Assembly: GCA_009792885.1 (NCBI GenBank)
Contig: WMCF01000018.1
Coordinates: forward strand, 8,585,307-8,649,306
DNA length: 64,000 bases
Direction: 5' to 3'
Source: Eremophila alpestris peregrina
Lineage: Eukaryota > Chordata > Aves > Passeriformes > Alaudidae
Translations under genes and position numbers: made by a program
Part shown: piece by piece, positions 37,323-50,680 of the stretch
Layout of the letters: each line of letters begins with the position of its first letter
Numbering within the stretch: the first letter of the stretch is position 1
The notes under the pieces: generated by a model
Told to the model about the DNA's origin: nothing
Seen by the model: only the letters and a program-made list of their open reading frames with translations
The model's database searches: none

Positions 37323-40300
37323 TAGCAAAGTTCACTTTTCCAGCCCCTCACCCTCTTTCAGCTTCCAGGAAATTGTCTGGGTGGTGGATTACATTTTCTG
37401 ATTATGAATGTAGATACAGATATGCAGTCACACTTGAAAAAAAGTGACTGCAAAAAAACAATTACCAGAAATAATGGATCAGCCTTGGGGCTGTACAGGG
37501 TCAGTGCAGAGGGATGGGGAGGCCTGAGGAGAAACTTTGAAACAACTGCTAAGCAGAACAGGTGAAATCATAAAGCCCATCTGCTTCTCTGTCTGGAATT
37601 CAGTCAGAAAACGCACAGGCAGAGAAAACAGACCCAGTGAAAGGGGGCTCATGTACCTTGAAGTCACTGAGCCCTCATCAGGAACATCACAGACAAAACT
37701 GCTCACCACAGTGGACAAGAGGTTTGGAACAACTTTACTTCTAGAAGGAGGAAGTTTGAGAGCTGGCAGTGCAAAGAATTTGAAGGAACAACAGCCATTG
37801 ACAGGAACATAGCATCAGTGTCCAGAAATGTAGTGCAGTAAAGCTTCTCTGAAGTCCACATTACCAGAGAGGAGAGGCTGGTTTATAGGACACAAGCAGG
37901 ACCATGTCTGTGAGGGGAGCTGTCATTATTAGTCAGAGATTATGGAAAGCAGAAAGCAAACCTGAGTGATAAAATATGAGAACAAATTAACATTTAAATC
38001 CAGCTTTAAAAATATTTTTATGAATTTGTGGTATTCTATCATTTTAATAACTGATGAATGAAAAGTAGACAACAAAAAGTTAAGAAATTCACATGCAGCA
38101 AGTCAGCAGCACGAGAGAGTGAGAGAGAATAGAGTCAGGACTGTTAGGGCCCCTCCTGTCTTTCAGAGCCACAGATTTAGAGAAAAAAGGCAACTTCTTC
38201 AGTCCTGACCAACAGACATGAAAGATAATTGAATGAGGCTCAGTCTGATGAAAGCCAGCATCAAGGGAATTATCATTTTCAATCCCTAAGATTAGGGAAG
38301 ATCGGTGAATAAAGGAAATTTAAGTCCTGAAGTTGTTATAAGCCATTTCAGATAAATGAGCCTCCAGACAGCAGCAGGATTGGCACACATGACACTGTGT
38401 CAGGAGAGCAGGCAGCAGCAGGTCCTGTGGGATGAGCCCTCACCCTTCCCAAGGGACAGAGGTCACTTTGCAGCAGGCCACGTGCAGGGATGCTGGGATG
38501 GAGCTCTGCACTGGCACAGCAAATGTCACAGGGCCACCAAGACACCAATGGCACCCTTCTGTTGTTACTCATGGGAGAAAAAGAAGAGTTGTTGTGGGGT
38601 TTTTTAATGACCCAAAGCAGTCAGATCTTTGGTGGTTTGTCTCACATCTGAAGGATGAGTCCCTGCAGCACTGGCCACTGTGGTGCACTCAGCCCTTGGC
38701 CAGGCTGAGCCCACCCTCACTGAGGTGACAACAACACCTGAAACCAGCCAAGGGTTTCTCAGAGTCCTCCCAGGCAGATGTTGTTCAGACACACCTGGAG
38801 AGCACTCACCATCTAACAAGACAACAGGCAGGAAGGTTGCAATGGTAAAACAGATGTTTCTTCAGACAACTGGTATTTTCAACAGGAGGTAGTACACTTG
38901 TATTCCTTTGGAAAGATACATAAAGATCAGGCAGTGGAGTTAAAATTTTAAAAAAATCTGCTTGTTTAACATCTCAGGAAATTTTCTGAAGGGCCAGGAC
39001 AGTGGGTGGAGGCCAGAGTGGGGAGAGAGATGGCTGTGCCCTGTGGCTTGGCCATGTCACAGCTCTCATCCCAGCACACACACACCAGGGCCAGAGAGAA
39101 GGGTCCAGCTGCAGAAAGCAAACCCAGACTATTCACAGGTGACCTGCAGCACACAGGGAAAATCCCACTGGATGCAGTGACTGCCCATGATTTCAGGACT
39201 GGGGGAGGCTGGCAGTGTCTGTGGGAACAGGACCCTGACTGAACTGGGGACCCAGGCAGGGTGGGGCTCAGCTGGGACTGCCAACATTGACACCCCAACC
39301 CAGCCTCACAGCAGAGCCTGTGAGAGAGCAGCTCACCAGCAGCCCCAGGCATGGATGTTCAGTACAGCCATCCCCACAGCTCTGGTGAGCAGCTCACAGG
39401 GAAGATAAACTGGGAGGGACTGAATTTCCTGTAAAAATGTGCTTTCTGGGTGTCACAGTGAGGGAATGGCACAAGCTGTGTGTAACAGGTTGCTGTGTGA
39501 GGGGCCAAGACCCTAAAAAAGCCCTAATCCTGCCAAATGCAGCAGAAGCATCTATCTTCAGAGACAGCCTGCTATATTCAGGGACTGGTTTTGAGAGGGA
39601 GGGAACCTGAGGTTTTTAGACATAAGGGAAGCAGAGAGGAAAACAACAGAACTGGATTAATTCACAGAGGAAAGCTGTCAGAAAAAAAAAACAAAACAAA
39701 AAACCTAAACGAGCAATCATTAAGAAGCATCAAACAAGAGGAAGAAGGATGGTATGAGCAGGGAGAAGAATGAGCACAGGTGGGTTTATGGAAATACTTA
39801 TTTTACTTTGCTTTCATGAAAGGGAAAATCACACCTTATTTACCAGGCCTGCAGGATTATTGATTCTCTTAGGACAATATCTGCCTAACTGGAGTCAGGT
39901 AGGAGAATGGCCTGCTCTCCTTGTGGCAGGTAGAATTTCCTCCTCAGAAAAGCACTGAGAAGAGATGTTGAACAAATGCTGGGACTGTGCATGCTCACTA
40001 ACTGCTGCAAAACTTCCCCACATAGATCATAATGCAAAATAAAAGCACAATCAGTCCCCAATGGGAGCCTATTCAGGTGTCCAGAGAGCTGCAATCACAA
40101 ACTCAGGTGGAAATAAGGCTGTTGTGATGATGCATTTAATGGTGTGATCTGTTGTTCTTCCAAGACATGCTGCAGTGCATCTATTTGATATTTACAGCAT
40201 GTACCCAACAAACAACTGACTCTGAAATCCCCTCCCCATGGCAGAAGCAAAGACTGTTCTCTCTGAGCAGAGAGAAAATGCAGGGAAGGTTTCCTGTCCC

Positions 40301-42787
40301 CTGGTGCCTGCAGCAGCCTGGGATAACTGAGAAAGTGGGAAGCAAGCCCCATGAATAGGGAATAGCAGCAAAATTTCCACACCCACAGCTTCATGATGCC
40401 CTCAGTGAGCTCCTCCTCAGGGATGGGCCCTGTAGACTTTGGCATTTGTCATTTTTCACAGCCCCTGCCACCACCCTGCCTTGTTCCAATCCACCAGTGA
40501 CTCCTTTTTCTTCTGCTTTGCTACTTTGCCTAGCAGAAATAAATAAGACTTTCTTAGACTCCGTGATGCTGAAACCAGGAGCAACAGGGGACAGAGAACA
40601 GCTTGCCTTTAACAACATTGCTACAGCCTTTAATTCCAGGAGACAACTGGAATCCCATTTTTAGCTTCCTGCCATTATGGGTCATTATCTTTTTACTGTT
40701 CCCAGCACTTTTTTTCCCCACATACAAGGCTGAAAGAAAAACTTCTTTAAATAGGTGATTTACTGTAATTTAGCTAAATGCTGTATAACACATTGCATTG
40801 GTATATTAAGTGCAACATGATAGAATGTGCTTTATTATGCAAGAAGTGGTTTTAATTGCTCATCATCTCAATGCAGTTGCACTTGGTGCACCAATATAGT
40901 GCTTTTACAGTAGTACCAGTAAAATAAAACACAATTATAGCTCAGGAAAATTCCCATATCAACGTGCACCTCTGGCAGGCTTGTAAATTAACTTGTCAAA
41001 AGCTCGAAGAAGACTGAGTCTTGGGAAAACTTAAAACTATAAAAATCAGCAATGCTGGTCTGTTTCTCTTTTTTATCTAATCCCAACTCTTAAAAAAAAA
41101 TTATTTCAGTATCAAGCCTGAAATACAGGCAGAGCACACCTTTGAAATCAGGTCCCAAATTTGAAGCCAGGTAAAATTCTGCTCCTGCCTCGTTTGTGAG
41201 GCTGAACTCCTCCTCAAAGAGCCCCAGTCTGGGAACTCTGTGGGCTCAGATCATGACTCAGTGGCACAGGCATGAAAAAATGCATGAGAGAAACTGAGAA
41301 CTTGTTTCAACTTCAAATTACTCCCTTCCCAACTTCTATCTGCTTTTATAACGAATAGAGGGGGGGGAGAGACACTACAATTAGGCAAAACATGAATGAG
41401 ACATTCGCTGGGCTAAATCCTTTTTTATTCCATCCAGGGCAAACCACCTTGATGACAAAACTGCTGCAAACCCCCAACAACAGCAGTGAAACCTCACACC
41501 TTGTTGCTTGCTGCCCTCAATTCATCTTCCTAATGACTGGGGAGAGGAGGGGAGTGCACCACACTGAGATGACTTTGGTGTATTCCAGAGCTGAGAAATG
41601 TCCCTCAAAAATTCTCTGCCATCTTACTCTCCTGTTCAGCTGTGCTTGTGCCACGTGCTCTTCAAATCCTACAGGATGTTACAGGAGGAGAAGTGCAGAT
41701 GACCCCTGGGTTATTGGGCAGCTGGAGACAGCAGATTACATCCACCCCTTTCATTCCCTGCTGGAAACATTTCATGTTCAACACAGGCCAGAAGCAATTT
41801 AACCACAGACAACTGTTTTCCCAGAAAATGGTCCTTGATGCTTTTATCCACACCCTACATATTTTTTCCACAGTCACATCATGAAACTGAAGGAAAAAAA
41901 AAAACCAAAACACAGCCAACAGGTAGCAGGGATCAGCTTATTGCAGCTCCATGGAGTGACTGGGGTGGGTGCACAGCCCCAAATACTCAATGGCACAGAT
42001 TTCACTGGGAATATAAAAATGCCAGGGCTTTTTCCACTGTAGTTGCTGGCTCAGATGAGAGCCCAAGTTGCCACTCATGCTTGGTGGCACCCAGCTTGTC
42101 TGTTCCATGCAGGGACACCTGCTCCAAGCACTCCCTGGTAGTGCCCAGGCCAGTGCAGCATCACTCAGTGACCTCCCTCTTCTCTGCCAAATGCACCAGG
42201 TCTTATCTGAGTCATTTGATCTGGCTTCACACTGGGGAGTGCATAACCCAAAGTGTTACACCTAAATGTAATAATCCATTTGACACTGAGGAAAAAAAGG
42301 GATCTATGAATAAATTTTCATTAAAATGTGACCCCACTGGTCACTTACTTAATTTCTCTGTGCATTCCCTTGCCTCCTTCTCTTTGCCCCCAACCAAATT
42401 GCACTTGTTAATGGCCATGATGGCAGAAAGAACACAAAAAGTGTTTTTTTTCTTGCTTTTCATTATTATTATCATGGGAAGATTACTTGAATTTCAGTGC
42501 AGACTGAATGAGACTGTTGTATGTTAACAAGCAGACATGCTTTGTCTGCAGCTTTGGGTAAAGTTTTAATTATCTTTGCATGCAACAATTCACAATCCCT
42601 CTTATGTCACCCTGTCATTTCACATGTGTCTGGTGAGGTACAACTGTGATGAAGTCCAGCTGTATGAGGAGTCTGTCAGAGCCATGGCCATCACCCTGAC
42701 CTCAGCCTTTTGAAAATCAAGGCAGACAAGAGATGAAATCCAAGACTTGTTTTGGTCACCAATGCACAATTATTGGTTTTGGAGTGG

Positions 42788-42802
42788 TCACAAGAGGGCA
42801 CC
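42788..42802 (+). promoter_or_regulatory. Weak CTCF-like motif
   Basis: TCACAAGAGGGCACC matches 13 of 15 positions of CCASYAGRKGGCRSY, including the AGRGGGCA core. It has the same orientation as the other two candidates. Confidence 0.25.
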
Positions 42803-43080
42803 CTGCTACAGAGCCAATGGAAACACTTTCAACACTTGCAAAGAACCATTAATAAACAATTAGATGGGATGCTGGGCAGGAGACTGGTGTCCTGAGTGAG
42901 ATGGCACTGGGGGAAGGAAATGGCACCTGAGTGAGAACAGTCTTCCTGCACCCAACTGCAAGGGAGCCACAAGTGGAGAAACACTTTGCAATTATACATA
43001 AAATCTCATTGTTTTTAAACCAGCTGATGAGGGAATGAAAAAATTCATGTCAGCTAAGCAGGGTGGTGGGGCAATAGAAG

Positions 43081-43238
43081 AGGCTGCCCAGAGAAACCGT
43101 GGATGCCCCATCCCTGGAAGTATTCAAGGGAGCTCTGAGGAGCTTTGTTTAGTGAATATGTCCCTGGACATGGCAGGGGGTTGGAAATGGATGATCTTTC
43201 AGTTCCCCTCCAACCCAAACCATTCTATGATTCCATGA
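43081..43238 (+). mobile_element. CR1 LINE 3' fragment with terminal repeats
   Basis: AGGCTGCCCAGAGAAACC, ATGCCCCATCCCTGGAAG, GGACATGGCAGGGGGTTGG and the terminal CATTCTATGATTCCATGATG show a forward CR1 copy complete at its 3' terminus. Confidence 0.93.
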
Positions 43239-44349
43239 TGAGTGAGGAGCTCTTCCTTAGCATTGCACATTGGTTTGGTTTGTCTGCAGTGGCTGGGTCA
43301 GCTCCTACAGAGAGTCCTCACCAAAGCCCAGAAAAGATTCCTGAATTCCTTATTTCACTTTTCTTGCTCCTTTTCATCTCTCTGCCATGGAACCAACATC
43401 ATCCACCTGTTGCAGCCTTTGTTCTGTTGGTCTTGAAGCACCAGCAGTTGCTAAGAAGACAACTGTGCTGATGCTGGTGCAGAAGCAAAAGGGTTGATAT
43501 GAACACCTGGTTTAAGTGAAATAGATGAAAAATAGTTCACCAAAAGAATGACTGCTCCTTCCTTCCAATTCTCATCAACCTTCTGTCCAATAACACCTTC
43601 TCAATGGGTTAAGAACTTCCAGTAGATGAGATTAAATCCAAAAAATGCCCTTATTCAATGGAAAGAGCTTGACTTCTGCATATTTTTCTTTGTTTTCTAT
43701 CCTTACATAATGTCTTAATAACTCAGGGCAAATCTTTTTATCATGCATTTCCATGCTTCTGTCATGGTCCTAATCTTTCTCTGGACCATTTCTATTCCTA
43801 ATTTATCCTATTTGGATGGAGCAACCCAAGCTCACTGCAGTGATCAAGGTGATGATGTCCCTCAAACTGGGTAAGAACAGGCTGTTTTCAGTATTTTTCT
43901 CTCCTGAGCACAGTTCAATATTGTTTCTCCTAAAAAAAGTTGATTGCAACAGCAAATTGATCACACTCTCAGTTTCCTGCCCTAGAAGAAGGAAAGCAAA
44001 TATAAACTATGGAGTTCTAATAGTCCCTTTCCTGTTTTCTTATTCATGGTCTTCTGGCTTAGTAGTTTAGCTATATTAGCCATTCTGTGCCAATCAGGAA
44101 AAAAAATCAGGAATACTATAATTATTGGTGCATATTTTAAAAAATACTTTCCTTTGTGAGGCATTAAAATTAGGAAACAAATAAAGAACATGCTTTTATG
44201 TTAAAGGTTAATTTGGTTTAAGGCCATATCTTATCCCTGCTGCTGTGTTTGGTATCAGCTTCAAGGCAAAAGGTAATGGCAGGGTCTTACAAATGCTGCC
44301 CCTGGAAATGACATGAAAAGAAAAGAAAGAAAACATGGGAAGGAAGTGG

Positions 44350-44473
44350 CGGAAGGAAGGAAGNNNNNNNNNNNNNNNGGAAGGAAGGAAGGAAGGAAGG
44401 AAGGAAGGAAGGAAGGAAGGAAGGAAGGAAGGAAGGAAGGAAGGAAGGAAGGAAGGAAGGAAGGAAGGAAGGA
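44350..44473. repeat. (GGAA)n microsatellite containing an assembly gap
   Basis: A tetranucleotide array of GGAA/AAGG units spans both sides of a run of N. On the right of the gap about 95 bases are uninterrupted. Upstream bases (AAAAGAAAAGAAAGAAAA) are also purine-only. On the DPP6 sense strand the array is (TTCC)n. True length is unknown because of the gap. Confidence 0.95.
44364..44378. other. Run of 15 N (unresolved bases)
   Basis: Fifteen consecutive N inside the GGAA array, most likely a small gap or masked collapse where repeat length could not be resolved. Confidence 0.98.
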
Positions 44474-46835
44474 CTCTTGGGCATGTTTTAAATAAGTGTT
44501 TAAAGACATTTTTTACATCACAGGTCACAGCCTGCTCCCCCTGGGAAGGAGAACAAGGAAGGAAAAGACACCTCCAAATTATTAATAAGCATCTTGGCTT
44601 ATGCATGAGTATTCCAGGCAATTTGTCTTGTACCATGAGCCAGCCCATCAGCTGCAGGGGCAGCAGACAGTGGGAACTGCTGCACAAGGCCCAGCATATT
44701 GAGCATTAACCCCTCTGAGGAGCCAGGGCCAGCCCAGCCCCTCTGGCTCCAGTCCCTGCTGCTGCTGCCAGGAGCTGAGCAGCCAGAGCCAGCTGCAGGA
44801 GCAGCCTGGGGATGGGCTCCTGTCCACCAGGAGATGTGAAAATTGACTGCTGAGCAGAGATTAGGTGTTAATTCGGGTGGTAACAAATTAGAGCATTGGA
44901 AAAAAAATTCCTGGACCTCTGTGTGGGCAGAACTGGTGGATTTGAGATGTTTATCCAGTGCTCAGTCTGCCTGAAGGTCCCATGGTACTCACATGTGCCT
45001 GCAGTGAATGCATGGCAAGGCCAAGGCTTCCAGCCAGACCCTGGAATGGCTTCCTCTGCATAAATGACCACATGGAACATAACTACAACAGGACCCAAAT
45101 CTGTCAGAAGTGCTGGATTCACCACCACTCATTGTGGAGCCAATTTTTACAGGGTCAAGTGCATGCCAATGTAACAAACATTTATCTAATAGATCCAGAC
45201 TTTTGCCCATTATGGAGGAAATGCTTCTGAACTGATACTTTTTAAACTTAAGAATTCCTGTCTTGAACACTGACATTTCCCCTGCCATCTTACTACACTT
45301 TGTTTACATTTTTTCCACCCCTGCCATTCTGCCTTCCCTGGAAAGCTAAAATGCTTTGAAGATGACAACCCAGATTTTGTCAATTATTACGAAACCCAAG
45401 CATTGGAGGACAGGTATAAGCCTTCAAGAGAACCTAATATTTCTAAAAACATCTTTTCAAAGGCAATTAAATGGATTTGTCTCCATTTACATCCAGGTAA
45501 GTTTAACATTTGAAGGACCATTTAGAAATAATTATGATAATATCTCTGAGTACTAAAAATGTTTTTCTTTATTGCATTTCTTTTTTGAATCAAAGTAGAA
45601 TATTTGTGTGTGCTACCTGGGGCTTTAAGTCAAGTAGGAAAATGAAACCTTCACATCACACCCAGCAGACCCAGTGCAGAGTTCACATGAAGCCCTGCTG
45701 GAGACCTGGAGCACACGATTTTATGACATCAGGATTACTTTATGTGGCATAATTTGCTACAGGAACCTAAAGATTTCAACCCTAACACACAGCAAAATCA
45801 TCTGGCTTTTCTTTAAGGTCAAACAAATTTTACTGCATGCATATATTTGTCTTCAAGTGTCATGGAACTCCACTAATTTGAACATTTTTGAGAAGTCAAC
45901 CCAGACACTTTTGTGCACTCCTTGTTCCCATCCCATCCTCTCTAATATTTTATACTAGAGGTGGAAAACATTTGTCCAAAGTCCTGATCTAAGGCTGACC
46001 AAGCAAAGCAAATAGAAACAAGAACCCTTCCTCTTGCAACAGGTCTTAGGTCAGTGAAACTCACTGATGAAAGAAATGCTGGATGCAAGAGGCTCTGGAG
46101 AGTGCTCAAAAAGTGTCTGTGAAGAGAAAATTATTTTGGGCAACTAAACAGAAAATATACAAGAGGATCTGAGAATTCTCTGAGCTAAAAAGTGAGTGAG
46201 GTTCACTGCTTCTTGCTCATGCTTGTGCACACACATCTTGTCTCTCAAAACAGGATTTTGGGCTGGGCAAACCTTTGGTCTCCTGTGCTCTTAATTGAAT
46301 TTCCACTGATGTGAGATTTTAAAGTATAATTACATTCCCTTGATCAATGATAATTATCTCACTCTAAATTTCCTTTAATGAATTATATAAGTCTGGTACT
46401 ATTTCTTGTTTAAAAAAAAAAAAGTGCTTTTCAAACATTCAACAGCTTAATCCAGTCAGGAGATCCAAGCTCACTGGGGACATTTTTTCTTAGATAAGTA
46501 AATCTTTGCCTGCTAAATTTCCAGTTACAAAGACTTGATATCAAGTTTAATCACCAGAAATACAGCATTTCCTGTCTTCAAATTATTTAATTATGGTATC
46601 TCAGCATATATTTATTTAATGTTCATTAAAAGGAACAAGCAGAATACACACTGCTCTAATTAATCCTTGGTAAGCATTCCGTGTTCAACAAGTGCCCAAG
46701 AGCAGTGGAGCAAGCCCTGGGAAAGCTATTGAGCCAGGAGAATGTTCTTTGCACCAAGTGAAAATCTCCAAGAAGGAATCAAAGTTGGACAGGGCAGCAT
46801 GAAAAATAGAAAATTTCCTTGATTAAAATATTAAA

Positions 46836-46857
46836 ATATATATATATATATATATAT
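46836..46857. repeat. (AT)n dinucleotide repeat
   Basis: About ten AT units followed by TAA and an A run. It is a simple AT-rich, easily melted tract. Confidence 0.9.
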
Positions 46858-49800
46858 TAAAAAAAAAGTAAGAAAATTGCATCATAAAGAAAGGAAAGGT
46901 TCCCAGGGATGGACTGTGTCAAAAGAAAAACATTTCTGGAAGTTACTACTGAGGGTATCAGCAGTGTGTTATAACACAGCTCTTGTTTCTCTCCCTCCTC
47001 TTGCCTGTGCTACATTCCTCTGAAGAGTCAAAGGAAAAAAAAAAAACAAAACCAAAAACCCAGCAACTTGATTTTAGTACAAATTCGACCAGCAGGAATG
47101 CAATTATGGGCATCTTTTTTAAGGCTTATCACAGACACTTTTTGTCACTGGAGTGCCCCTTCCCCAAGGGCTGGGGACAGCTGGGAGCTCACCCTTACCT
47201 GGTTAACAGGTGTCAGCTGGGGAACAGCATCTCTTGGTGCCACACTCTACTTGTAGCTATTCACATGGATTTTTAACCAACACCCACTGGGAGAATACCA
47301 AATCCCTCTCCCAGTTAAACTCTTGAAAAGCCAGTACCTTTCCATCGGCTCTGAGAGCAGCAGGGTTTTGATTTCAAGCCGCTTTGAACAGGATGAAAAA
47401 CACCTGATCCTTCTCCTGACTGGATTTAAACTGTTCAGCACACAGGCAGGACTGTGCATGTGGTTCTGTGTCTGTGGTTCAGAAACTCTTCTGCTGTGAG
47501 CCACATTCTTCAAAGTCCCCCACAGATGCTGCTGCTCCCCTGGCAGCGTTTCCTCCCCACTTCCATCCCTGCTGTTCTCCTTCTTTTCATTCATTCATTT
47601 TTTAATCAAAAGGCTCCCCACTGGGAATCCAGTGTCATTGCAGCACATCTGCCTGGCTGGCAGGCAAAAGGACCCAGCACTGAATTTACCAGCTTTGCAT
47701 TCACCACTGACCCTAGAAATGCTGCAGTGCACCTTAGAGCAACACGCAGCTGATGGGGAGGAGCAAAGGGGGCAGCTTCTACAAAATTCCCAGGGATTTC
47801 TGCCTCAAATCTACAAATTTAACACACAAAGGAGCCCAAACTGTTCTAGTTTTCACACACCCTTTACAACTCCAAATTATTCCCCAAAGCTGCTTCTTGC
47901 TAGCAGACACAGTCACGACAGGAGGCATTGCCTTCCTTCTGAGCTACTTTGAAGGGAAAACACTAATTTTAATGGAGTTGGGCTTGAAATGGAAATGGGG
48001 ATCTGTTTTTTTTTTTAATGGCTATAGAAAGTGTAGGAAAACCTGCTGGTCCAACATGTGAGAGTAGGATGGTGCCTGTTGCGGGGGAGCCTATTTTTCA
48101 TCTTTTGTTTTTATAAAAAATTGGTGGGAACAGGATTGGGCAGTTATGGGCAGTAGGTGTTAATAGAACCTAGACATGAAGAAACGAAGTCCAAGGAATT
48201 CTCAAGCTTCTTCCAGTCATCTTTGATCCACTAATTCTTCTTTTTGATACTACCACAGCAACTGAATGTATTTTCCAGCTCTTCATCTTAGGCCATCAAG
48301 CCACTTCTCAGCAGTACTGACTTCCAGACTCATTTTCACTCTTCACACAACTCCAGCTCCTCCTCCACCTGGTACACCCCCAAGATCCTCCCTGCTTGCC
48401 TGGCCTTCTCCCTTGAGTGCCTGCAGCCAGTCCTGCCTGTGCAGCATCACGTTGTCCATACCCCATCCCTCATTCCTTGCATCTCAGTTCTCCCAGGTGA
48501 CCTTCATGCCACCAGCCCAGGCCAGACTCTTCACTCATCCTGACAAGATCCAGAGACAAGACAGGAAGCCATTGCACTGAATGCCTGAGGCCACTTTTTA
48601 AGGCATGTGGGTTTTTAAATGTTCTCTAACTAAAGCCATATGTTGATACCTCAGGAGGACATTTGACTCAGAGGCTCAACAGCAATCATAACAAGCTGGG
48701 GAATGATCTGAGTTCAGCAGGTCTTGGAGAAATTAGGTTATCTGTGGAGGCTTCTAAATATAGGATTAAGCTCTTATAGAAATCTTGACTTCCTCAAGAC
48801 ATCAAACTACTCAAAAAACAAAAACCCCCTATTTGACCATTACTGTGTTACTTCTGCTTTTCCAAGGTGCACTATTTTTCCCAAACATTACTTTATGCAA
48901 CACATTTCTCCTTCTAAATTCAGAAGTTGCTGCAAACACCAAAGAATTGTTTTCTCAGTCCCAAAGCAGCACATGTGTCCCAGCAGCACTGCAGAGAAGA
49001 GTGCATGGAGCCACTGCCCAATCCTTGGCACCACACTCCTCCCCAGCTTGCTCCTGCAGACTGTATTAATTTTTGAAAGAGTCAAATTGATTTCCCATTT
49101 CACTCCCTCTAGCAGTAATGAACAAAACAGCTACATGGCAGGAATGCTCTCCTCCATGGCCTGTTACAGTCTCTTAAAAAGCCATTAATTCACAAGTTTC
49201 CTGTCTTTAGTGAGCAGGTTACTGTCACTGCTGAACTCGGGCAGCTGCCCAGAAGCTGAAAGGCAGGAGTAGGAGAAATTCTCTCCAGTGCTCCAGGATC
49301 ACAGATCCACAGAAATCTCTGAAGAAAATGATCCAGGATGAGGTCTAAAATCAAAATTGTGGTTCAAATGGTTTAACATACTCCTCACTTCTTCCTCCAT
49401 GTGGCAGTCATGACTGAGCAAGATCTCTTACCTATTCTGCTTTGGCAACACAGGACGTCACTTCATGAAGGCATTTAGAGTAAAAATAGTGATCAACCAG
49501 CTCTGAAGTGCATGGACACTTCCATGGCACCAACACTACCCAGAAGTTCATTTAATAAACATCCATATCTTTATGAATCATAACAGGGGGTTTCTGAAGG
49601 CCATCCCCAGCAAAACAATGCCATGTTAGACCAGAAAAGCTTTCATAATCCTTCCCCTGTATTTTCTTCTGGCCCACACAGCATTTTCCTTTGGAAATGA
49701 GGGTGGTTTTACCTCAGCATAAGGTCATCCTTATAGGCTGTGGGGTTCTTTGTAATGGGGCCTGGAAGTTCACTGAACCTCAGACACCACAAACCAATGT

Positions 49801-50399
49801 GCTGTGCACCAGGTATCTTGATGTGTGTTTCAGAAAGTACTTGAAAAACATTTCAAAAGCCAAAACACTCATAAAAATACTGCAGAAAGAAGCTGCCATG
49901 AGCTTGGATATGAGGTTTGAACTGAGAGTGGAGAAAGTTTTCTTTGAACTATTAAGACCAATAAATCCACTCCTTTCAGTTTATTTAATACACATTTAAA
50001 ACACGTTGAAATTAATGAGCTAATATTTCTAATTGAAAAGGTGGGCAAATATTCTGATAGAGTAACCCAGTTTTCTTTGTGCCTTCACCAGATTTACACT
50101 AACAAAGCCACCTGTGAGCATTTTCTACCTTACATTTGTTTAACATAAGGCAGGAACTGGGATGGCACTGGGGCTCAAGGCTGCCTTCCTAAAACAGATC
50201 CCAAACGTGCACAAGACTGCACCACGCAGTGCCCAAGGAAGGCAGCTTTGTCCCTTGGATGGCAAACACAAAGTTGAGCTCTCCTTTGCTGCTGACAGCC
50301 CAGCCTTTCCAAGAGAAAGGCTCCTGCTTGCATTTTGGATGGATTTTGCACTTGCAAGCTGTCAACTGCTCTCTGCAACCACCTGACAAAAGGTTGTAG

Positions 50400-50680
50400 C
50401 CATGTGGGAGTTGGCTTCTTCTCCTGAGTAACAAGTGATAGGACAAGAGGAAATGACTTTGAGTTGTGCCAGGTTTAGATTTCACCTTAGGAAAAACTTC
50501 TTCACTGGTTCAAACACTGGAACTGGCTACTCAGGGAAGTGGTGGAATCACCATCCTTGGAAGTGCTCAAAACCCATGTGAACATGGAGCTCAGGGACAG
50601 GGTTTAGTGGTGGACTTGGCCATTCTGGGTTAATGGTTGGACTCAGAGGTCCTTCCCAACCTTAATGATTCTGTGAATCT
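50400..50680 (+). mobile_element. CR1 LINE 3' fragment, about 280 bases
   Basis: TTCTTCTCCTGAGTAACAAG, ATAGGACAAGAGGAAATGAC, GGAAAAACTTCTTCACTGG, GGTTAATGGTTGGACTCAG and the end AACCTTAATGATTCTGTGAA give the ordered CR1 3' motifs in forward orientation, with a slightly degraded terminus. Confidence 0.93.

Noticed and set aside
41835..42527. 230-codon open frame on the plus strand
   Set aside because: It is the longest frame in the window but has no recognisable domain, no splice context, low-complexity ends (KKKTKTQ, FFFLLFIIII) and lies in a DPP6 intron on the opposite strand. Its length is compatible with chance in 64 kb.
43035..43238. 67-codon plus-strand frame
   Set aside because: It reads through the CR1 3' untranslated region (GCPIPGSIQG... 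NPNHSM is typical of translated CR1 tails).
44208..44687. 159-codon minus-strand frame with repeated LPSFLPSF
   Set aside because: It is a translation of the GGAA microsatellite and runs across the N gap, so it is not a protein.
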